A DNA stretch of 64,000 nucleotides from Virgibacillus phasianinus (GCF_002216775.1 NZ_CP022315.1:2232001-2296000), one strand, 5' to 3'; counted from the first letter of the stretch, positions 1 to 9,401 are shown. The notes: generated by a model from the letters alone, not told the origin. Numbers and translations: made by a program.

Positions 1-642
1 GGCGGGGCGACTGTAACATCATCGAATGCGAAAAAGATGCTCAAATGGGCACTGTCACAAAAGGAACGTATTTTATTTTTACCTGATCAGCATCTAGGAC
101 GAAATACGGCATATGATTTGGGAATTCCTTTGGAGGAAATGGCAGTATGGGATCCAATTTTGGAGCGTTTCGAATATGAGGGAGATTTGCGCCAGGTGCG
201 CGTGATCTTATGGAAGGGGCATTGCTCTGTCCATGAGAATTTCACTGTTAGGAACATCGAAGATATTAGAACACAAGATCCAGAAGTGAACATTATTGTA
301 CATCCGGAATGCAGTCGTGAGGTTGTTGCATTAGCTGATTACGCTGGATCAACGAAATTTATCATTGAAACGATTGGAAATGCGGGGCCTGGTACGAAGT
401 GGGCGGTTGGAACGGAAATGAATCTCGTCAATCGTTTGACGAAACGGCATTCAGATAAAACGGTTTTTTCATTGAATCCGCAAATGTGCCCATGCCTGAC
501 CATGAACCGAATTGACTTGCCACATCTGTTATGGACAATGGAAACGATTGAACAAGGCAAAATGATGAATCAGATTAAGGTAGATTCGGAGATTGCCAGG
601 TGGGCAGGAGTAGCTCTCGAGCGGATGCTTGAACGCGTATAG
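1..642 (+). CDS. nadA: Quinolinate synthase A (3' part, cut by window edge)
   Basis: The frame is open from base 1, so the 5' part of the gene lies outside the window; 213 residues are visible, against roughly 365 for Bacillus NadA. NadA condenses iminoaspartate with dihydroxyacetone phosphate to quinolinate in de novo NAD synthesis and carries an oxygen-sensitive [4Fe-4S] cluster. Family features seen are LPDQHLGRN, the HPECSREV cysteine segment and the C-terminal [15 protein letters not shown] segment, which supply two of the expected cluster cysteines. The first ATG in view (base 37) is internal. No T-tract terminator follows; a perfect palindrome lies 20 bases downstream. Confidence 0.95.
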   Translation, partial: GGATVTSSNAKKMLKWALSQKERILFLPDQHLGRNTAYDLGIPLEEMAVWDPILERFEYEGDLRQVRVILWKGHCSVHENFTVRNIEDIRTQDPEVNIIVHPECSREVVALADYAGSTKFIIETIGNAGPGTKWAVGTEMNLVNRLTKRHSDKTVFSLNPQMCPCLTMNRIDLPHLLWTMETIEQGKMMNQIKVDSEIARWAGVALERMLERV

Positions 643-662
643 AAGTATCTATCATTTTTTCT

Positions 663-682
663 GGGAGGTGCCGGCACCTCCC
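663..682. repeat. Perfect 20-bp palindrome between convergent genes
   Basis: GGGAGGTGCCGGCACCTCCC is an exact inverted repeat between the ends of nadA and the convergent hydrolase gene. It would form a 10-bp GC-rich stem. It lacks a T-tract 3' of the stem on either strand (the T-run at 655-660 precedes it on the plus strand). It is therefore not a textbook Rho-independent terminator, though it may still block transcription from both sides. Confidence 0.6.
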
Positions 683-690
683 GAAATCTG

Positions 691-1509
691 TTAATTGGAA
701 AACCGTGCAAACTCATAATTAAATTTATCCATCTCACAGTAAAATAGTCCATGCCCACTATTCATAAATGGAATTAGCTCAGCGTGTCTTATTTCATTAT
801 TCATTGCCTCAGCAAGCGGGAATGGGCAAATTACATCATGAATTCCGTGAAAAATGCCGGTTGGAACTCGTATCATGGATAAGTCCCGCCATAGCTCTTC
901 ATCCCGAAGTGAGACTGCGGTCCTTGCTGTTGCATTGCCAGAGGCTTCAAGTGCCAGGCTTTGTACCCAATTCGCAAAACTATCAGAAACTGGTTGGTAG
1001 AAAAACTTTTCCCCGAATTCCTTAATCATTTCAGGCCTGTCAGTGTACGTTTGCACAATCAGTTTATTAACATCTTCTTTTGTCATATTTGTTAATCCAA
1101 CGGGAAAACCAGGGCGCTTTGTGAAAATTGGAGCAGCTGCAGCAAGAAGTGCCAGCTTCCTTACTTTATACCCCATATGCCGTGCCATGTATCGAATGAC
1201 AATTGCCCCACCCATCGAATGACCGGCGAGTATGATATTGTTTACCCTGATGTTTTCCAAAATAACTCGAATATCATCGGCCAAACGATCGTATGAATAC
1301 CCTGACCAGGGCTTATCTGATTTGCCAAAACCCCTTAGGTCAATACCAATGCACCGATATCCCCATTTCGGAAGTTGATTATACTGATATTCAAATATTT
1401 TATTATTTTGTGGCCATCCATGTATAAAAACAATTGGCTTACCATCGCTTGGTCCGACGTCATTCACATAAATATCCACACCATGTTCAACAGTAATATA
1501 GTAACCCAT
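691..1509 (-). CDS. Alpha/beta hydrolase (non-heme chloroperoxidase-like family)
   Basis: A 272-residue cytoplasmic alpha/beta hydrolase with no signal peptide. The catalytic machinery is complete: oxyanion segment HGWPQ at 30-34, nucleophile elbow GHSMGG with Ser98, probable acid Asp225 in HGIHDVICP and His253 in NSGHGLF. This class covers esterases, lactonases and cofactor-free haloperoxidase-like enzymes, so the substrate cannot be read from the sequence. The ATG at 1509 has a GGGGG ribosome binding site about 8 bases upstream. The gene is convergent with nadA and appears monocistronic. Confidence 0.85.
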   Translation of the reverse strand: MGYYITVEHGVDIYVNDVGPSDGKPIVFIHGWPQNNKIFEYQYNQLPKWGYRCIGIDLRGFGKSDKPWSGYSYDRLADDIRVILENIRVNNIILAGHSMGGAIVIRYMARHMGYKVRKLALLAAAAPIFTKRPGFPVGLTNMTKEDVNKLIVQTYTDRPEMIKEFGEKFFYQPVSDSFANWVQSLALEASGNATARTAVSLRDEELWRDLSMIRVPTGIFHGIHDVICPFPLAEAMNNEIRHAELIPFMNSGHGLFYCEMDKFNYEFARFSN

Positions 1510-1675
1510 TCAAATACCCCCACATTATAACTTCGGTTTTATCTTATGCCCAAAGAGTAGGGAGGGTACCCACTTGTTATGTGAAAAACTCCAAAAGAAT
1601 AGGTCAAATTCACCTTAACGAATTCCCTCCAAAGGGGTACCATTATAAAAAGTACTATTATCTGGAGGTGCTAAT

Positions 1676-2536
1676 ATGACTCAAAAAATTGCGATAGCAT
1701 TTTTGCATGGGGCAGGAACACCAGATGAAAATTTTGCTGAAGAGATGATTCGAAAGATTAAAGAGGGATTTTCCAATAAATTGGGAATTGAAAAAGCCGA
1801 AGAAGAACTTGTAGTTGAAGCTGTATTTTGGTCAGCGGTTTTTGAAAAAGAAGAGAAGGCTTTATTAAAAAGGCTGCAGCAAAATACAGACCTAGATTAC
1901 ACGAGATTACGCCGTTTTGTTGTCGAATTTTTGGCGGACGCTGTAGCATACCAACCAACAAAGCAAGGAAAACAGAATTATGATTTGGTCAATTCTTTTT
2001 TAGCGGAATCAATCCGGAAACTAAAAGAAAAGGCAGGCCCAAATGCACCATTATGTATGGTAAGTCATAGTCTGGGGTCTGTGGTAGCCAGTAATTATTT
2101 CTATGATTTACAATTTGAACGGGGCAATATCGGCCCGCGGACAAACAGCATTGCTTCCAATACTCCGATTGAGCAGGCTGAGACATTGGCATTATTTTAC
2201 ACAATGGGCAGCCCGTTAGCGTTATGGGCAATGCGGTTCCCAGACTTTGGAGTACCGATCCATGTTCCTTCTCCTGGTATTCGTACCATTTACCCAAATG
2301 TTAAGGGTGAATGGGTAAATTTCTATGATAAGGATGATGTATTAGCGTTTCCGTTAAAAGGTTTAAACAAAAAGTATCAGACCACTGTAACTGCAGATAT
2401 TGTGGTTAGGGCTGGCGGGTGGCTGACAGGATGGACGCCATTGTCACACAGTAAATATAACACTGATTCAGAGGTCATTAAACCTATCGTGGAGGGCCTG
2501 GTTAGAACCTGGAAACAAGTAAATGGAATAAATTAA
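1676..2536 (+). CDS. Putative alpha/beta-hydrolase-fold protein, lipase-like
   Basis: 286 residues. The N-terminus IAIAFLHGAG resembles the first strand and oxyanion loop of an alpha/beta hydrolase, and VSHSLGS around residue 119-125 looks like a nucleophile elbow with Ser122. The segment between them is unusually long and charged (about residues 20-115), probably a helical insertion. A late histidine (THSKY-like LSHSKYN near residue 262) could complete a triad. There is no signal peptide. The start is preceded by TGGAGG with good spacing. I do not recognise a named family; hydrolase activity is inferred from motifs only. Confidence 0.7.
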   Translation: MTQKIAIAFLHGAGTPDENFAEEMIRKIKEGFSNKLGIEKAEEELVVEAVFWSAVFEKEEKALLKRLQQNTDLDYTRLRRFVVEFLADAVAYQPTKQGKQNYDLVNSFLAESIRKLKEKAGPNAPLCMVSHSLGSVVASNYFYDLQFERGNIGPRTNSIASNTPIEQAETLALFYTMGSPLALWAMRFPDFGVPIHVPSPGIRTIYPNVKGEWVNFYDKDDVLAFPLKGLNKKYQTTVTADIVVRAGGWLTGWTPLSHSKYNTDSEVIKPIVEGLVRTWKQVNGIN

Positions 2537-2541
2537 TAAGT

Positions 2542-2580
2542 AAAATCGCTCGGACCACCAGATTGGCCGGAGCGATTTTG
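2542..2580 (+). terminator. Rho-independent terminator
   Basis: AAAATCGCTC pairs with GAGCGATTTT around a short loop, directly after the stop codon at 2536 and followed by a T-rich stretch. The symmetrical A/T flanks suggest it may also serve the minus-strand operon that ends at 2656. Confidence 0.8.
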
Positions 2581-2655
2581 TTCGTTAACAGCTTTAAATT
2601 GCCGTATTATCCTGGTTTTCGATCAACATTACGACGGGCGCGCCCTGAACTTTTC

Positions 2656-4347
2656 CTATTTAATCTTATACAAATAAACCTTCCAAGGAGATTGCTTATT
2701 TTCAAAGGCTTTCTTGAATGTTAGATCAATCTCCCCATGGTTCTTGATTGGCAAAGCCGAGAACACATAGTCCCCGCCCAGTTCTTTTAATGCCTTGGTA
2801 TTAATATCCAAGTCTTCAATAACCCTTTTGCTGTTTTTGGTAAACAGGTAGTGTTTGCCAATGTCACTGACAAACATGTATGCCCGACTGCCCCATGTAT
2901 CATAATAATTTTCCAGTGTTGGGCTTTCTTCAAGCTCCGGAGCAATCACTTTGCGAAACTTTTTCTTATAGGCGAGCGGGTAGCTCGTGTTGTATGTATC
3001 AAGGGTGTAAAAGCCATTATACTGGGCGATTGTTGGGTGCATTGCAACACTAACAATTCGGTAGTCCGACAGGTCTTTGCCAATATAATCCTCTATTTCT
3101 TGAAACAGGGCGGTAGAATAAAATTCGTTAAATGTCGGTGTGCCGATTTCTGCGTATTTATGTTCTTCGTTAAGCGGGAAAAGCAGGACACATTGACCGA
3201 CAATTAACAAAGCAACCAGTACCCTTCCAAATCTGACATGTTTCCATAAAACCGCTAGTGCCAAGGCGAAACAGATATACCAAAACATCGGATGCAGAAA
3301 ATGAATTCGGCTGAAGTTAAATGTATTAGCAACCATGAAATTGTCTTTCAAAAGACGCATTCCTTCCCAGTACCAGAATGCATAAATAAGCGAAAGCAGT
3401 GCATTGGCAACAAGACACCAGACCAGCCATTTCGGCTTCAATTTACAAACTGCTGCTACTAGTAGAGCGAGTCCAACCACTGGGTAAATCAGCTGAAAAT
3501 GCAGGTCCATATCGTGGGTGTGACCATGATAAAAGTTCTCAAGAAACAATTCCAGCGTTCCTTGTAAATCCTTGTGACCCAGATCAAGTTCATCGCGATG
3601 TGAAGTGAAACTGCTGCTCACAAACATCGAATAAATCACTAGGTAATTTTTGATTAAATATAGTGAACTCATCACAAAAATGGCAAGGAAGAACGGCAGA
3701 TTGAAATCTTTTGAACGAATTAGGTCCACCAGCCATAAAAGTCCAATCAAACTTAGGAAAAAGACAAATGTCAGGATAAAGCTTGAGAAGAATGGAAACA
3801 AAAATATAATCATCCAATAGATTTTTGGTGTATGTTCCGCACGGCTTCGAATCGTTAAAAAGATATGTAATGCTAACGGCAGTCCTGCGATGGATAATTC
3901 CCCGGACGGCCAATAGGGCAGTAAAGAAAATCCTAGCGCAACACCAACCCATATCCAGGTGGACCTTATGTGGGGCAGCACCGTCTTTTTCAATAATAGG
4001 TACATCCCAAAAAATGCAACGAAACGCATGACCGTCTGATTAATCACATATGCAGGAAAAGGTCCAAACAGTACATACAGCCATACCATTGCATCTAACC
4101 CGGATGGAAGTGAACTTCTCGGGAGGCCGTTTATTACATTATCAAATTCAGTGTATGGCATGGAAAATATATTTCCACTTTCAGCAATCATCTTATACCA
4201 GACAATATTGGAGTCCAAATTATCGTGAACCCGGATATGGGTGTCTGCCCCAAGAATATAATAAGGCATTAAATAGCCGAGAATGATCAGGCACGCAATC
4301 AGGATGAATTTATTTTTTAAAATAGCTGTGTAGATGGGTGACCACAT
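2656..4347 (-). CDS. Polytopic membrane protein, YkoS/DUF6044-like, probable GT-C-type surface glycosyltransferase
   Basis: 563 residues from the ATG at 4347, which has GAGG nine bases upstream; an upstream extension would overlap the previous gene much further. About ten hydrophobic segments lie in the N-terminal 400 residues, then a roughly 150-residue soluble C-terminal domain. Early acidic residues (DTHIRVHDNLDSN, just after the first membrane segment) sit where GT-C glycosyltransferases carry catalytic acids. The layout resembles B. subtilis YkoS and, more distantly, YfhO, which transfer sugars from a lipid carrier to teichoic acids outside the cell. It is the last gene of the sugar operon and overlaps wecE by 38 bases. 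The family assignment is from memory of the architecture; acceptor and donor are inferred from neighbours. Confidence 0.7.
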   Translation of the reverse strand: MWSPIYTAILKNKFILIACLIILGYLMPYYILGADTHIRVHDNLDSNIVWYKMIAESGNIFSMPYTEFDNVINGLPRSSLPSGLDAMVWLYVLFGPFPAYVINQTVMRFVAFFGMYLLLKKTVLPHIRSTWIWVGVALGFSLLPYWPSGELSIAGLPLALHIFLTIRSRAEHTPKIYWMIIFLFPFFSSFILTFVFFLSLIGLLWLVDLIRSKDFNLPFFLAIFVMSSLYLIKNYLVIYSMFVSSSFTSHRDELDLGHKDLQGTLELFLENFYHGHTHDMDLHFQLIYPVVGLALLVAAVCKLKPKWLVWCLVANALLSLIYAFWYWEGMRLLKDNFMVANTFNFSRIHFLHPMFWYICFALALAVLWKHVRFGRVLVALLIVGQCVLLFPLNEEHKYAEIGTPTFNEFYSTALFQEIEDYIGKDLSDYRIVSVAMHPTIAQYNGFYTLDTYNTSYPLAYKKKFRKVIAPELEESPTLENYYDTWGSRAYMFVSDIGKHYLFTKNSKRVIEDLDINTKALKELGGDYVFSALPIKNHGEIDLTFKKAFENKQSPWKVYLYKIK

Positions 4348-5434
4348 GATTGATATCCTCTTCTTCCATTCCATAGTAAAGCGGCAGCCGCACGAGTCTT
4401 TCGCTGTCCCTTGTTGTATAGAGATCCTCACCAATAAATCTACCATATTTTTCCCCGGCGTGTGAAGAATGTAATGGAACATAATGGGAAACAGCCATAA
4501 TATCATGGGCTTTCAGATATTCGATTAGTTGCTGACGCGTATTTTCATCATCCGTTTTCAGATAGTACATATGCGCATTGTGTGAACAATCTTCTGGGAT
4601 AAACGGAAGTGAGACTGACTCGTTTAACGTCTGCAAGGCCTGATGATAGTGGTTCCATGTACTTAATCGATCATCATTAATATGATCCGCGTTTTGTAAT
4701 TGGGCGTATAAATAGGCAGCGTTTAGATCGCTTAATAAAAATGACGATCCAATGTCACGCCATGTATATTTATCAACCATTCCCTTGATAAACTGGGAGC
4801 GGTTCGTACCTTTTTCCTGGATAATTTCAGCACGGTCAATGGCATCAGATTCATTAACTAGTAATGCCCCGCCTTCACCGCAAGTATAATTCTTGGTTTC
4901 GTGAAAACTAATTGTTCCAAAATGGCCGATTGTTCCTAATGGCTTTCCTTTATAATTGCTCATAAGTGCCTGGGCTGCATCTTCAATCACCCATAAATGA
5001 TGACGATTAGCGATTTTCATGATGGCGTCCATGTCACAGGATACGCCGGCGTAATGGACAACAACAATCGCTTTCGTATGCTTCGTGATTGCGCGTTCTA
5101 TAGCTGCTGGGTCAATATTCATGGTTTCCGGCTCGACATCAACGAAACGAATGGATGCACCTCTGAGGGCAAAGGCATTTGCTGTTGAAACAAATGTGTA
5201 CGATGGCATAATAATCTCGTCACCTCCAGTTGCCTCAATCAACAGCCCAGTCATCTCCAGTGCTGCTGTACATGATGGTGTTAGTAATGCTTTTTCACAG
5301 TTCAAGTGATTTTCAAGCCAATCTGTACATCTCTTCCCAAAAGGGCCATTACCAGATAATTTCGGTGTCTGAATCGCCTTTTGGATATATCTTTGTTCAT
5401 TTCCCGTGACACATGGTCGGTTAAATGGAATCAT
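4310..5434 (-). CDS. wecE: dTDP-4-amino-4,6-dideoxygalactose transaminase
   Basis: 374 residues, DegT/DnrJ/EryC1/StrS aminotransferase fold. The N-terminus MIPFNRPCVTGNE, the SCTAALEM cofactor loop, the MPSYTFVSTANAF segment and FHETKNYTCGEGGAL, whose Lys forms the PLP aldimine, match the E. coli WecE/RffA type closely. The enzyme converts dTDP-4-keto-6-deoxyglucose to dTDP-4-amino-4,6-dideoxygalactose (Fuc4N). The start at 5434 is chosen for the GAGGTGG ribosome binding site just upstream and for agreement with WecE N-termini. It lies between the SMR-type protein and the YkoS-like protein and uses the product of rfbB. Confidence 0.9.
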   Translation of the reverse strand: MIPFNRPCVTGNEQRYIQKAIQTPKLSGNGPFGKRCTDWLENHLNCEKALLTPSCTAALEMTGLLIEATGGDEIIMPSYTFVSTANAFALRGASIRFVDVEPETMNIDPAAIERAITKHTKAIVVVHYAGVSCDMDAIMKIANRHHLWVIEDAAQALMSNYKGKPLGTIGHFGTISFHETKNYTCGEGGALLVNESDAIDRAEIIQEKGTNRSQFIKGMVDKYTWRDIGSSFLLSDLNAAYLYAQLQNADHINDDRLSTWNHYHQALQTLNESVSLPFIPEDCSHNAHMYYLKTDDENTRQQLIEYLKAHDIMAVSHYVPLHSSHAGEKYGRFIGEDLYTTRDSERLVRLPLYYGMEEEDINHVVTHLHSYFKK

Positions 5435-5444
5435 AGCTACCACC

Positions 5445-5810
5445 TCATATCGATTGACTTGTAACAATAATGCCTAAAACAATCAGCGATAGTCCGATTA
5501 CTTTTTGGCTGGTAACCGGTTCGCCAAACAAGAATACAGAAAGTAAAAAAACGAGTACAAAAGAAAGACTCATAAATGGATACGCAAAACTTATATTAAA
5601 TTTTGTCATGGCCGCCATCCAAAAGAGCGAGGCGACGAATGCGGAGAGGAAGCCGGACAAAATCAATGGGTCAAGCAGCAGGCGGAAGATAAAAATCGCC
5701 TTGTCGAACCATTCCTCTGGTAAACTTCCATATTGATCAATTTTCCATTTTAGGATCAATTGCCCATAAACGGTAAAAATGATTGTCGCAAAAATATATG
5801 CAAATCCCAT
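5445..5810 (-). CDS. Small EamA/SMR-type membrane protein, probable lipid-linked sugar flippase
   Basis: 121 residues with four hydrophobic segments and the small multidrug resistance layout, including a GQ pair in helix 1 (IFTVYGQLILKW) and the AYPFMSL motif of the third helix. The ArnE/ArnF proteins, which flip undecaprenyl-phosphate-aminoarabinose, share this fold. Here the gene sits inside an operon with a polyprenyl-phosphate-sugar synthase-like GT2 and a YkoS-like transferase. The likely role is moving polyprenyl-phosphate-Fuc4NAc to the outer leaflet, not drug efflux. The role is inferred from context; the fold is seen. It starts 2 bases after wecD ends. Confidence 0.75.
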   Translation of the reverse strand: MGFAYIFATIIFTVYGQLILKWKIDQYGSLPEEWFDKAIFIFRLLLDPLILSGFLSAFVASLFWMAAMTKFNISFAYPFMSLSFVLVFLLSVFLFGEPVTSQKVIGLSLIVLGIIVTSQSI

Positions 5811-5812
5811 AG

Positions 5813-6499
5813 CTATATTCCAACTTTAGCGGATCGATTTATTTTATGGTAAACGTCGACAGTGTTTTTAAGTTTAAAACCCAGCGATTGAAATAGATTT
5901 AGTGATGCCACGTTCGCCGCTGAAATAGACGTTCTTAGCTGTGAATGACCAAACTTAATCTGTTCAAAGCATCCTTGACTGACAAAGGATTTGGCTAATC
6001 CTTTACTTCGGAATTCTTCTTTCATTCCCATCAATAGAACTTTATCCTCCTCAAACGCATAAAAGCCTGCTATCTGGTCTTCATAAAGCAGGGAAAATAC
6101 CTTTTTTGCCTCCATCAGATCCTTTACCCAATTGACATAGCGTTTATCAGCCTGGTCATTCGGAATATTAAAATCGCGGTGAAAGCGGCCATGCATAAAG
6201 GCCTCATCAGCGATTTGGATGATTTCTGAAGGGTCATATTCAGTTGATATAGACGTTCCATCACGTACGAATAAGCGCAGGTCATCCTTTTTGCAAACAG
6301 GTTCAATTAAGGTATCCATGTAATAAAATCCATATTTTAATAGCATTTCAGGGTTATCAAGCGGATTCACTTTTAAGGTGAAGTGCCCCTGTTTATCCAC
6401 TGTTTCTTCCAAAGCAGATTCAGTGGAAGCGGTCAGTTCATACGTATTCATGTTAAAGTTTCGTTTGTCCCAAGGAGTTTCTTGTAAATAATTGCTCAT
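5813..6499 (-). CDS. wecD: GNAT acetyltransferase, WecD/RffC-like (dTDP-Fuc4N N-acetyltransferase)
   Basis: 228 residues from the ATG at 6499 (GGAG eight bases upstream). The N-terminal part carries the TPWDKRNFNMNTYEL segment typical of WecD-type enzymes. The C-terminal half is a GNAT domain with the acetyl-CoA loop EEFRSKGLAKSF and the SAANVASLNLFQSLGFK tail. In E. coli, WecD acetylates the 4-amino group of dTDP-Fuc4N. The dTDP-sugar pathway on both sides supports the same reaction here. Overall similarity to the E. coli enzyme looks modest, so the substrate assignment rests partly on context. Confidence 0.75.
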   Translation of the reverse strand: MSNYLQETPWDKRNFNMNTYELTASTESALEETVDKQGHFTLKVNPLDNPEMLLKYGFYYMDTLIEPVCKKDDLRLFVRDGTSISTEYDPSEIIQIADEAFMHGRFHRDFNIPNDQADKRYVNWVKDLMEAKKVFSLLYEDQIAGFYAFEEDKVLLMGMKEEFRSKGLAKSFVSQGCFEQIKFGHSQLRTSISAANVASLNLFQSLGFKLKNTVDVYHKINRSAKVGI

Positions 6500-6503
6500 G
6501 TTC

Positions 6504-7463
6504 TCATCTCCGTTCATCCTGCTCATCAAATGACGCTGTTTTTTCCTGAATCAGGTAAATTGGCCTTGCCTTCGTTTCATTAAATACTTTTCCAATATAT
6601 AAACCAAGGATGCCAAAGTTAAAAAAGATTAATCCGCCAATAAAATAAATAGAAACCATTACACTAGTCCATCCTGGTACGGGTTGGAATAGGAAGAAAT
6701 AACGAAACATTAAATACATCCCATAAATAAATGAAACAAGTGAAATAAGGAACCCAAACTGGATAGACAGGCGGAGCGGTTTATTTGATTGGGAAATAAT
6801 GGCGTCCGTTCCGAGCGTAATCAGTTTTTTAATATTATAGGAGGACTTCCCCTCTTTGCGTTTACTATGTTCAACAGGAACACTTGCTGCATCAAATCCC
6901 ATCCATTTAATAAATAATGGAAAGAATCGATTTTGTTCATTCATTTGCCTGAATCCTTCAATCACCTTTCTGGAGCTGATGCTGAAGTTAGCTACCGTAT
7001 GATCAGATGTACGGTCAGCTAAATAATCATACACTTTATAAAAAAGTCGGGAAGATGTCCGCTTAAACCAGTTATCCTGGCGAAAGGTCCTCGTTGCAAA
7101 AACAACTTCATATCCTTCCAGTGCTTTTGCATATAACGTTGAAATCTCCTCTGGTTTATCCTGCAGGTCGCAATCCATCACAACAATCCAGTCTCCAGAC
7201 GTATAATCGAGTCCAGCTGTAATAGCATGATGCTGACCGAAGTTACGAGAAAGGTTAATGCCCTTAATGCTTGGGTCACCTTCGTTTAGTTCTTTAATTG
7301 TTTGCCATGCATGATCGGGACTTGCATCGTTAACTAAAATAATTTCATATCGGGCTGGAATAGCTTGAATTGTCGTTCTCACACGGTTGCAAAGCTCCTT
7401 TAAGCAAACTTCACAACCGTAAATGGGAACAACAACTGAAATTAATGGATGACTTGTTTCCAT
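6504..7463 (-). CDS. Family 2 glycosyltransferase, GtrB/CsbB/YkoT-like (polyprenyl-phosphate sugar synthase)
   Basis: 319 residues. The GT-A catalytic domain begins ISVVVPIYG and shows the VNDASPD and VMDCDLQDKPE motifs. Two hydrophobic segments near residues 225-290 give the DPM1/GtrB arrangement that charges a polyprenyl phosphate with one sugar at the inner membrane face. The start at 7463 is the second in-frame ATG; it overlaps rfbB by 22 bases, suggesting translational coupling. The expected product from this operon is polyprenyl-phosphate-Fuc4NAc. B. subtilis pairs such enzymes with large membrane transferases (YkoT with YkoS, CsbB with YfhO), matching this gene set. Confidence 0.85.
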   Translation of the reverse strand: METSHPLISVVVPIYGCEVCLKELCNRVRTTIQAIPARYEIILVNDASPDHAWQTIKELNEGDPSIKGINLSRNFGQHHAITAGLDYTSGDWIVVMDCDLQDKPEEISTLYAKALEGYEVVFATRTFRQDNWFKRTSSRLFYKVYDYLADRTSDHTVANFSISSRKVIEGFRQMNEQNRFFPLFIKWMGFDAASVPVEHSKRKEGKSSYNIKKLITLGTDAIISQSNKPLRLSIQFGFLISLVSFIYGMYLMFRYFFLFQPVPGWTSVMVSIYFIGGLIFFNFGILGLYIGKVFNETKARPIYLIQEKTASFDEQDERR

Positions 7464-8476
7464 TGTGCTACATACCATTCAACGGTTTGCCTAAGCCCTG
7501 ATGATAAAGTCATGGTTGGTTTCCAGCCCAGTGTTTCCTGTAACTTTGTGTCATCAACAGCGTAGCGCTGATCATGTCCTAGACGATCAGCGGTAAAGGT
7601 AATTAAGTCTTTGTAGGACTTCAAGGAAATATGTGTCGGTATGATTGGTTCAAGATCATCAAGAATCTCACAAATTTCTGTTGCTAGTTTTATATTTGTT
7701 TTCTCGTTCCCACCGCCAACATTATAGGTTTCGAGTGTTTTCCCATCGTGATAGATTGTATCTAAAGCGCGGCAATGATCCTCGACATACAGCCAATCCC
7801 TTACATTCCTGCCATCTCCATAAATGGGGATGGGCTGACCGCTTAAAGCCTTTCGGATGATCGTGGGGATCAGCTTTTCAGCATGCTGTCTTGGACCATA
7901 GTTATTGGAACTTGAGGAAATTACGACATTCATTCCGTACGTATATCCAAAACTTTTTACCAGCATATTGGCACTTGCCTTTGATGCACTGTAAGGATTA
8001 CGTGGATTGTAAGGTGTTTCCTCGTGGAACTTTCCAGTTTCACCTAATGATCCATAAACTTCGTCCGTTGAAATTTGATGGAATCGTCGTTTGGCCAGTT
8101 GATTATTCTTCTCCCAGGCCTGTTTTGCTGCTTGAAGTAGTGTATAAGTGCCCTGTACATTCGTTGTTATAAATGCTTTCGCATCCTCAATCGAGTTATC
8201 GACATGCGATTCCGCTGCAAAGTGAATAACTCCAGCAATGTCATAGGTGGAAAAAAGGTCATTTACTAGTTTCTCATCAGCTATATCACCATGAATAAAT
8301 TGATAGTTATTCAGGTTTTGCACCTCTGAAAGATTATTTTTTGATCCTGCATAGGTGAGTTTATCTAAATTGATAAGTTTTGAATCTGGATATTTATGCA
8401 GATAGTGGTGAATAAAGTTCGATCCAATAAAACCAGCACCCCCAGTTACTAAGAGGCTTGATTGATGGTTATTCAT
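7442..8476 (-). CDS. rfbB: dTDP-glucose 4,6-dehydratase
   Basis: 344 residues, extended short-chain dehydrogenase fold. The NAD-binding [11 protein letters not shown] motif is at the N-terminus, [10 protein letters not shown] supplies the Thr-Asp-Glu catalytic group, and YSASKAS carries the Tyr-x3-Lys pair. It turns dTDP-glucose into dTDP-4-keto-6-deoxyglucose, the branch point for rhamnose and 4-amino sugars. No rmlC or rmlD is present here, so this copy is dedicated to the amino-sugar branch. It overlaps rfbA by 8 bases and the GT2 gene by 22. Confidence 0.95.
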   Translation of the reverse strand: MNNHQSSLLVTGGAGFIGSNFIHHYLHKYPDSKLINLDKLTYAGSKNNLSEVQNLNNYQFIHGDIADEKLVNDLFSTYDIAGVIHFAAESHVDNSIEDAKAFITTNVQGTYTLLQAAKQAWEKNNQLAKRRFHQISTDEVYGSLGETGKFHEETPYNPRNPYSASKASANMLVKSFGYTYGMNVVISSSSNNYGPRQHAEKLIPTIIRKALSGQPIPIYGDGRNVRDWLYVEDHCRALDTIYHDGKTLETYNVGGGNEKTNIKLATEICEILDDLEPIIPTHISLKSYKDLITFTADRLGHDQRYAVDDTKLQETLGWKPTMTLSSGLRQTVEWYVAQWKQVIH

Positions 8477-9401
8477 TTTCGACCAGTCCTAACACGGGAT
8501 TGCGTTCAATGGAATCCCAGTATTGCTGAGAATGTTTCCGGCCAGCAATTTCCATTAGATACTGTCCATAATCATTCTTTTCCATTGATTTCCCTTTTTT
8601 ATATAAAACTTCTTTTGATAAATACCCCATGTAGAAGGAAATTTCTTCCAAACAAGCAAGCTTGAATCCTTGGCGTTGCTGTATGTTCCGGACAAATTCC
8701 GAAGCCTCGTACAGTGACTCGTGTGTTCCTGCATCCATCCAGGCAAATCCTCGACCGAGTAATTGAACTTTCAGTTGGTCTTTGGTCAAATAGGCTTTGT
8801 TGACATCGGTAATTTCCAATTCTCCCCGTGCAGAAAGATGGAGTTTCTTGGCCATCTTGACCGCCTGATTATCGTAAATATAGAGACCTGTCACAGCAAA
8901 ATCTGATTTCGGATCCTCTGGTTTTTCCTCTAATGAAACAACTTTTTGCTGTTCATCAAATTCCACGACCCCGAATCTTCTTGGATCTTTCACACGGTAA
9001 CCGAAAATAGTAGCATGGTCATGACTTTGTATAGCACTACGTAAAATGTTTGTGAATCCCTGACCATAGAATATGTTATCGCCTAGAATTAGGGTGACAT
9101 CATCATTGCCAATAAACTTTTCGCCAATGATTAATGCTTCGGGAATACCATTTGGTTCCACTTGTTCATGGTACGTAAGTGAGATACCTAACGTTGAGCC
9201 ATCACCCAGTAATTCTTCAAATCTTGATCTGTCATGCGCTGTTGTAATTATCATAATTTCCTTTATCCCGCCAAGCATCAATATGGATAGTGGATAATAA
9301 ATCATGGGTTTATCGTAGACGGCCAACAGATGTTTATTAATGCTGTTTGTGCTTGGTGAAAGCCTCGAACCAGTTCCGCCAGCAAGTATAATTCCCTTCA
9401 T
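8469..9401 (-). CDS. rfbA: Glucose-1-phosphate thymidylyltransferase
   Basis: 310 residues, RmlA family. The N-terminal nucleotide-binding motif [12 protein letters not shown], followed by a conserved lysine in TNSINKHLL, the [10 protein letters not shown] segment and the LGDNIFYG metal site are all present. It makes dTDP-glucose from dTTP and glucose 1-phosphate, the first step of the operon's pathway. The ATG at 9401 has GGAGG nine bases upstream; a nearer upstream ATG overlaps that site and is rejected. It is the first gene of the seven-gene operon. I see no convincing promoter in the 200 bases upstream. Confidence 0.95.
   Translation of the reverse strand: MKGIILAGGTGSRLSPSTNSINKHLLAVYDKPMIYYPLSILMLGGIKEIMIITTAHDRSRFEELLGDGSTLGISLTYHEQVEPNGIPEALIIGEKFIGNDDVTLILGDNIFYGQGFTNILRSAIQSHDHATIFGYRVKDPRRFGVVEFDEQQKVVSLEEKPEDPKSDFAVTGLYIYDNQAVKMAKKLHLSARGELEITDVNKAYLTKDQLKVQLLGRGFAWMDAGTHESLYEASEFVRNIQQRQGFKLACLEEISFYMGYLSKEVLYKKGKSMEKNDYGQYLMEIAGRKHSQQYWDSIERNPVLGLVENE

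Noticed and set aside
3590-3952. Separate 120-codon gene inside the YkoS-like membrane protein
   Set aside because: It lies wholly within a well-supported polytopic frame on the same strand, has no ribosome binding site and no recognisable domain.
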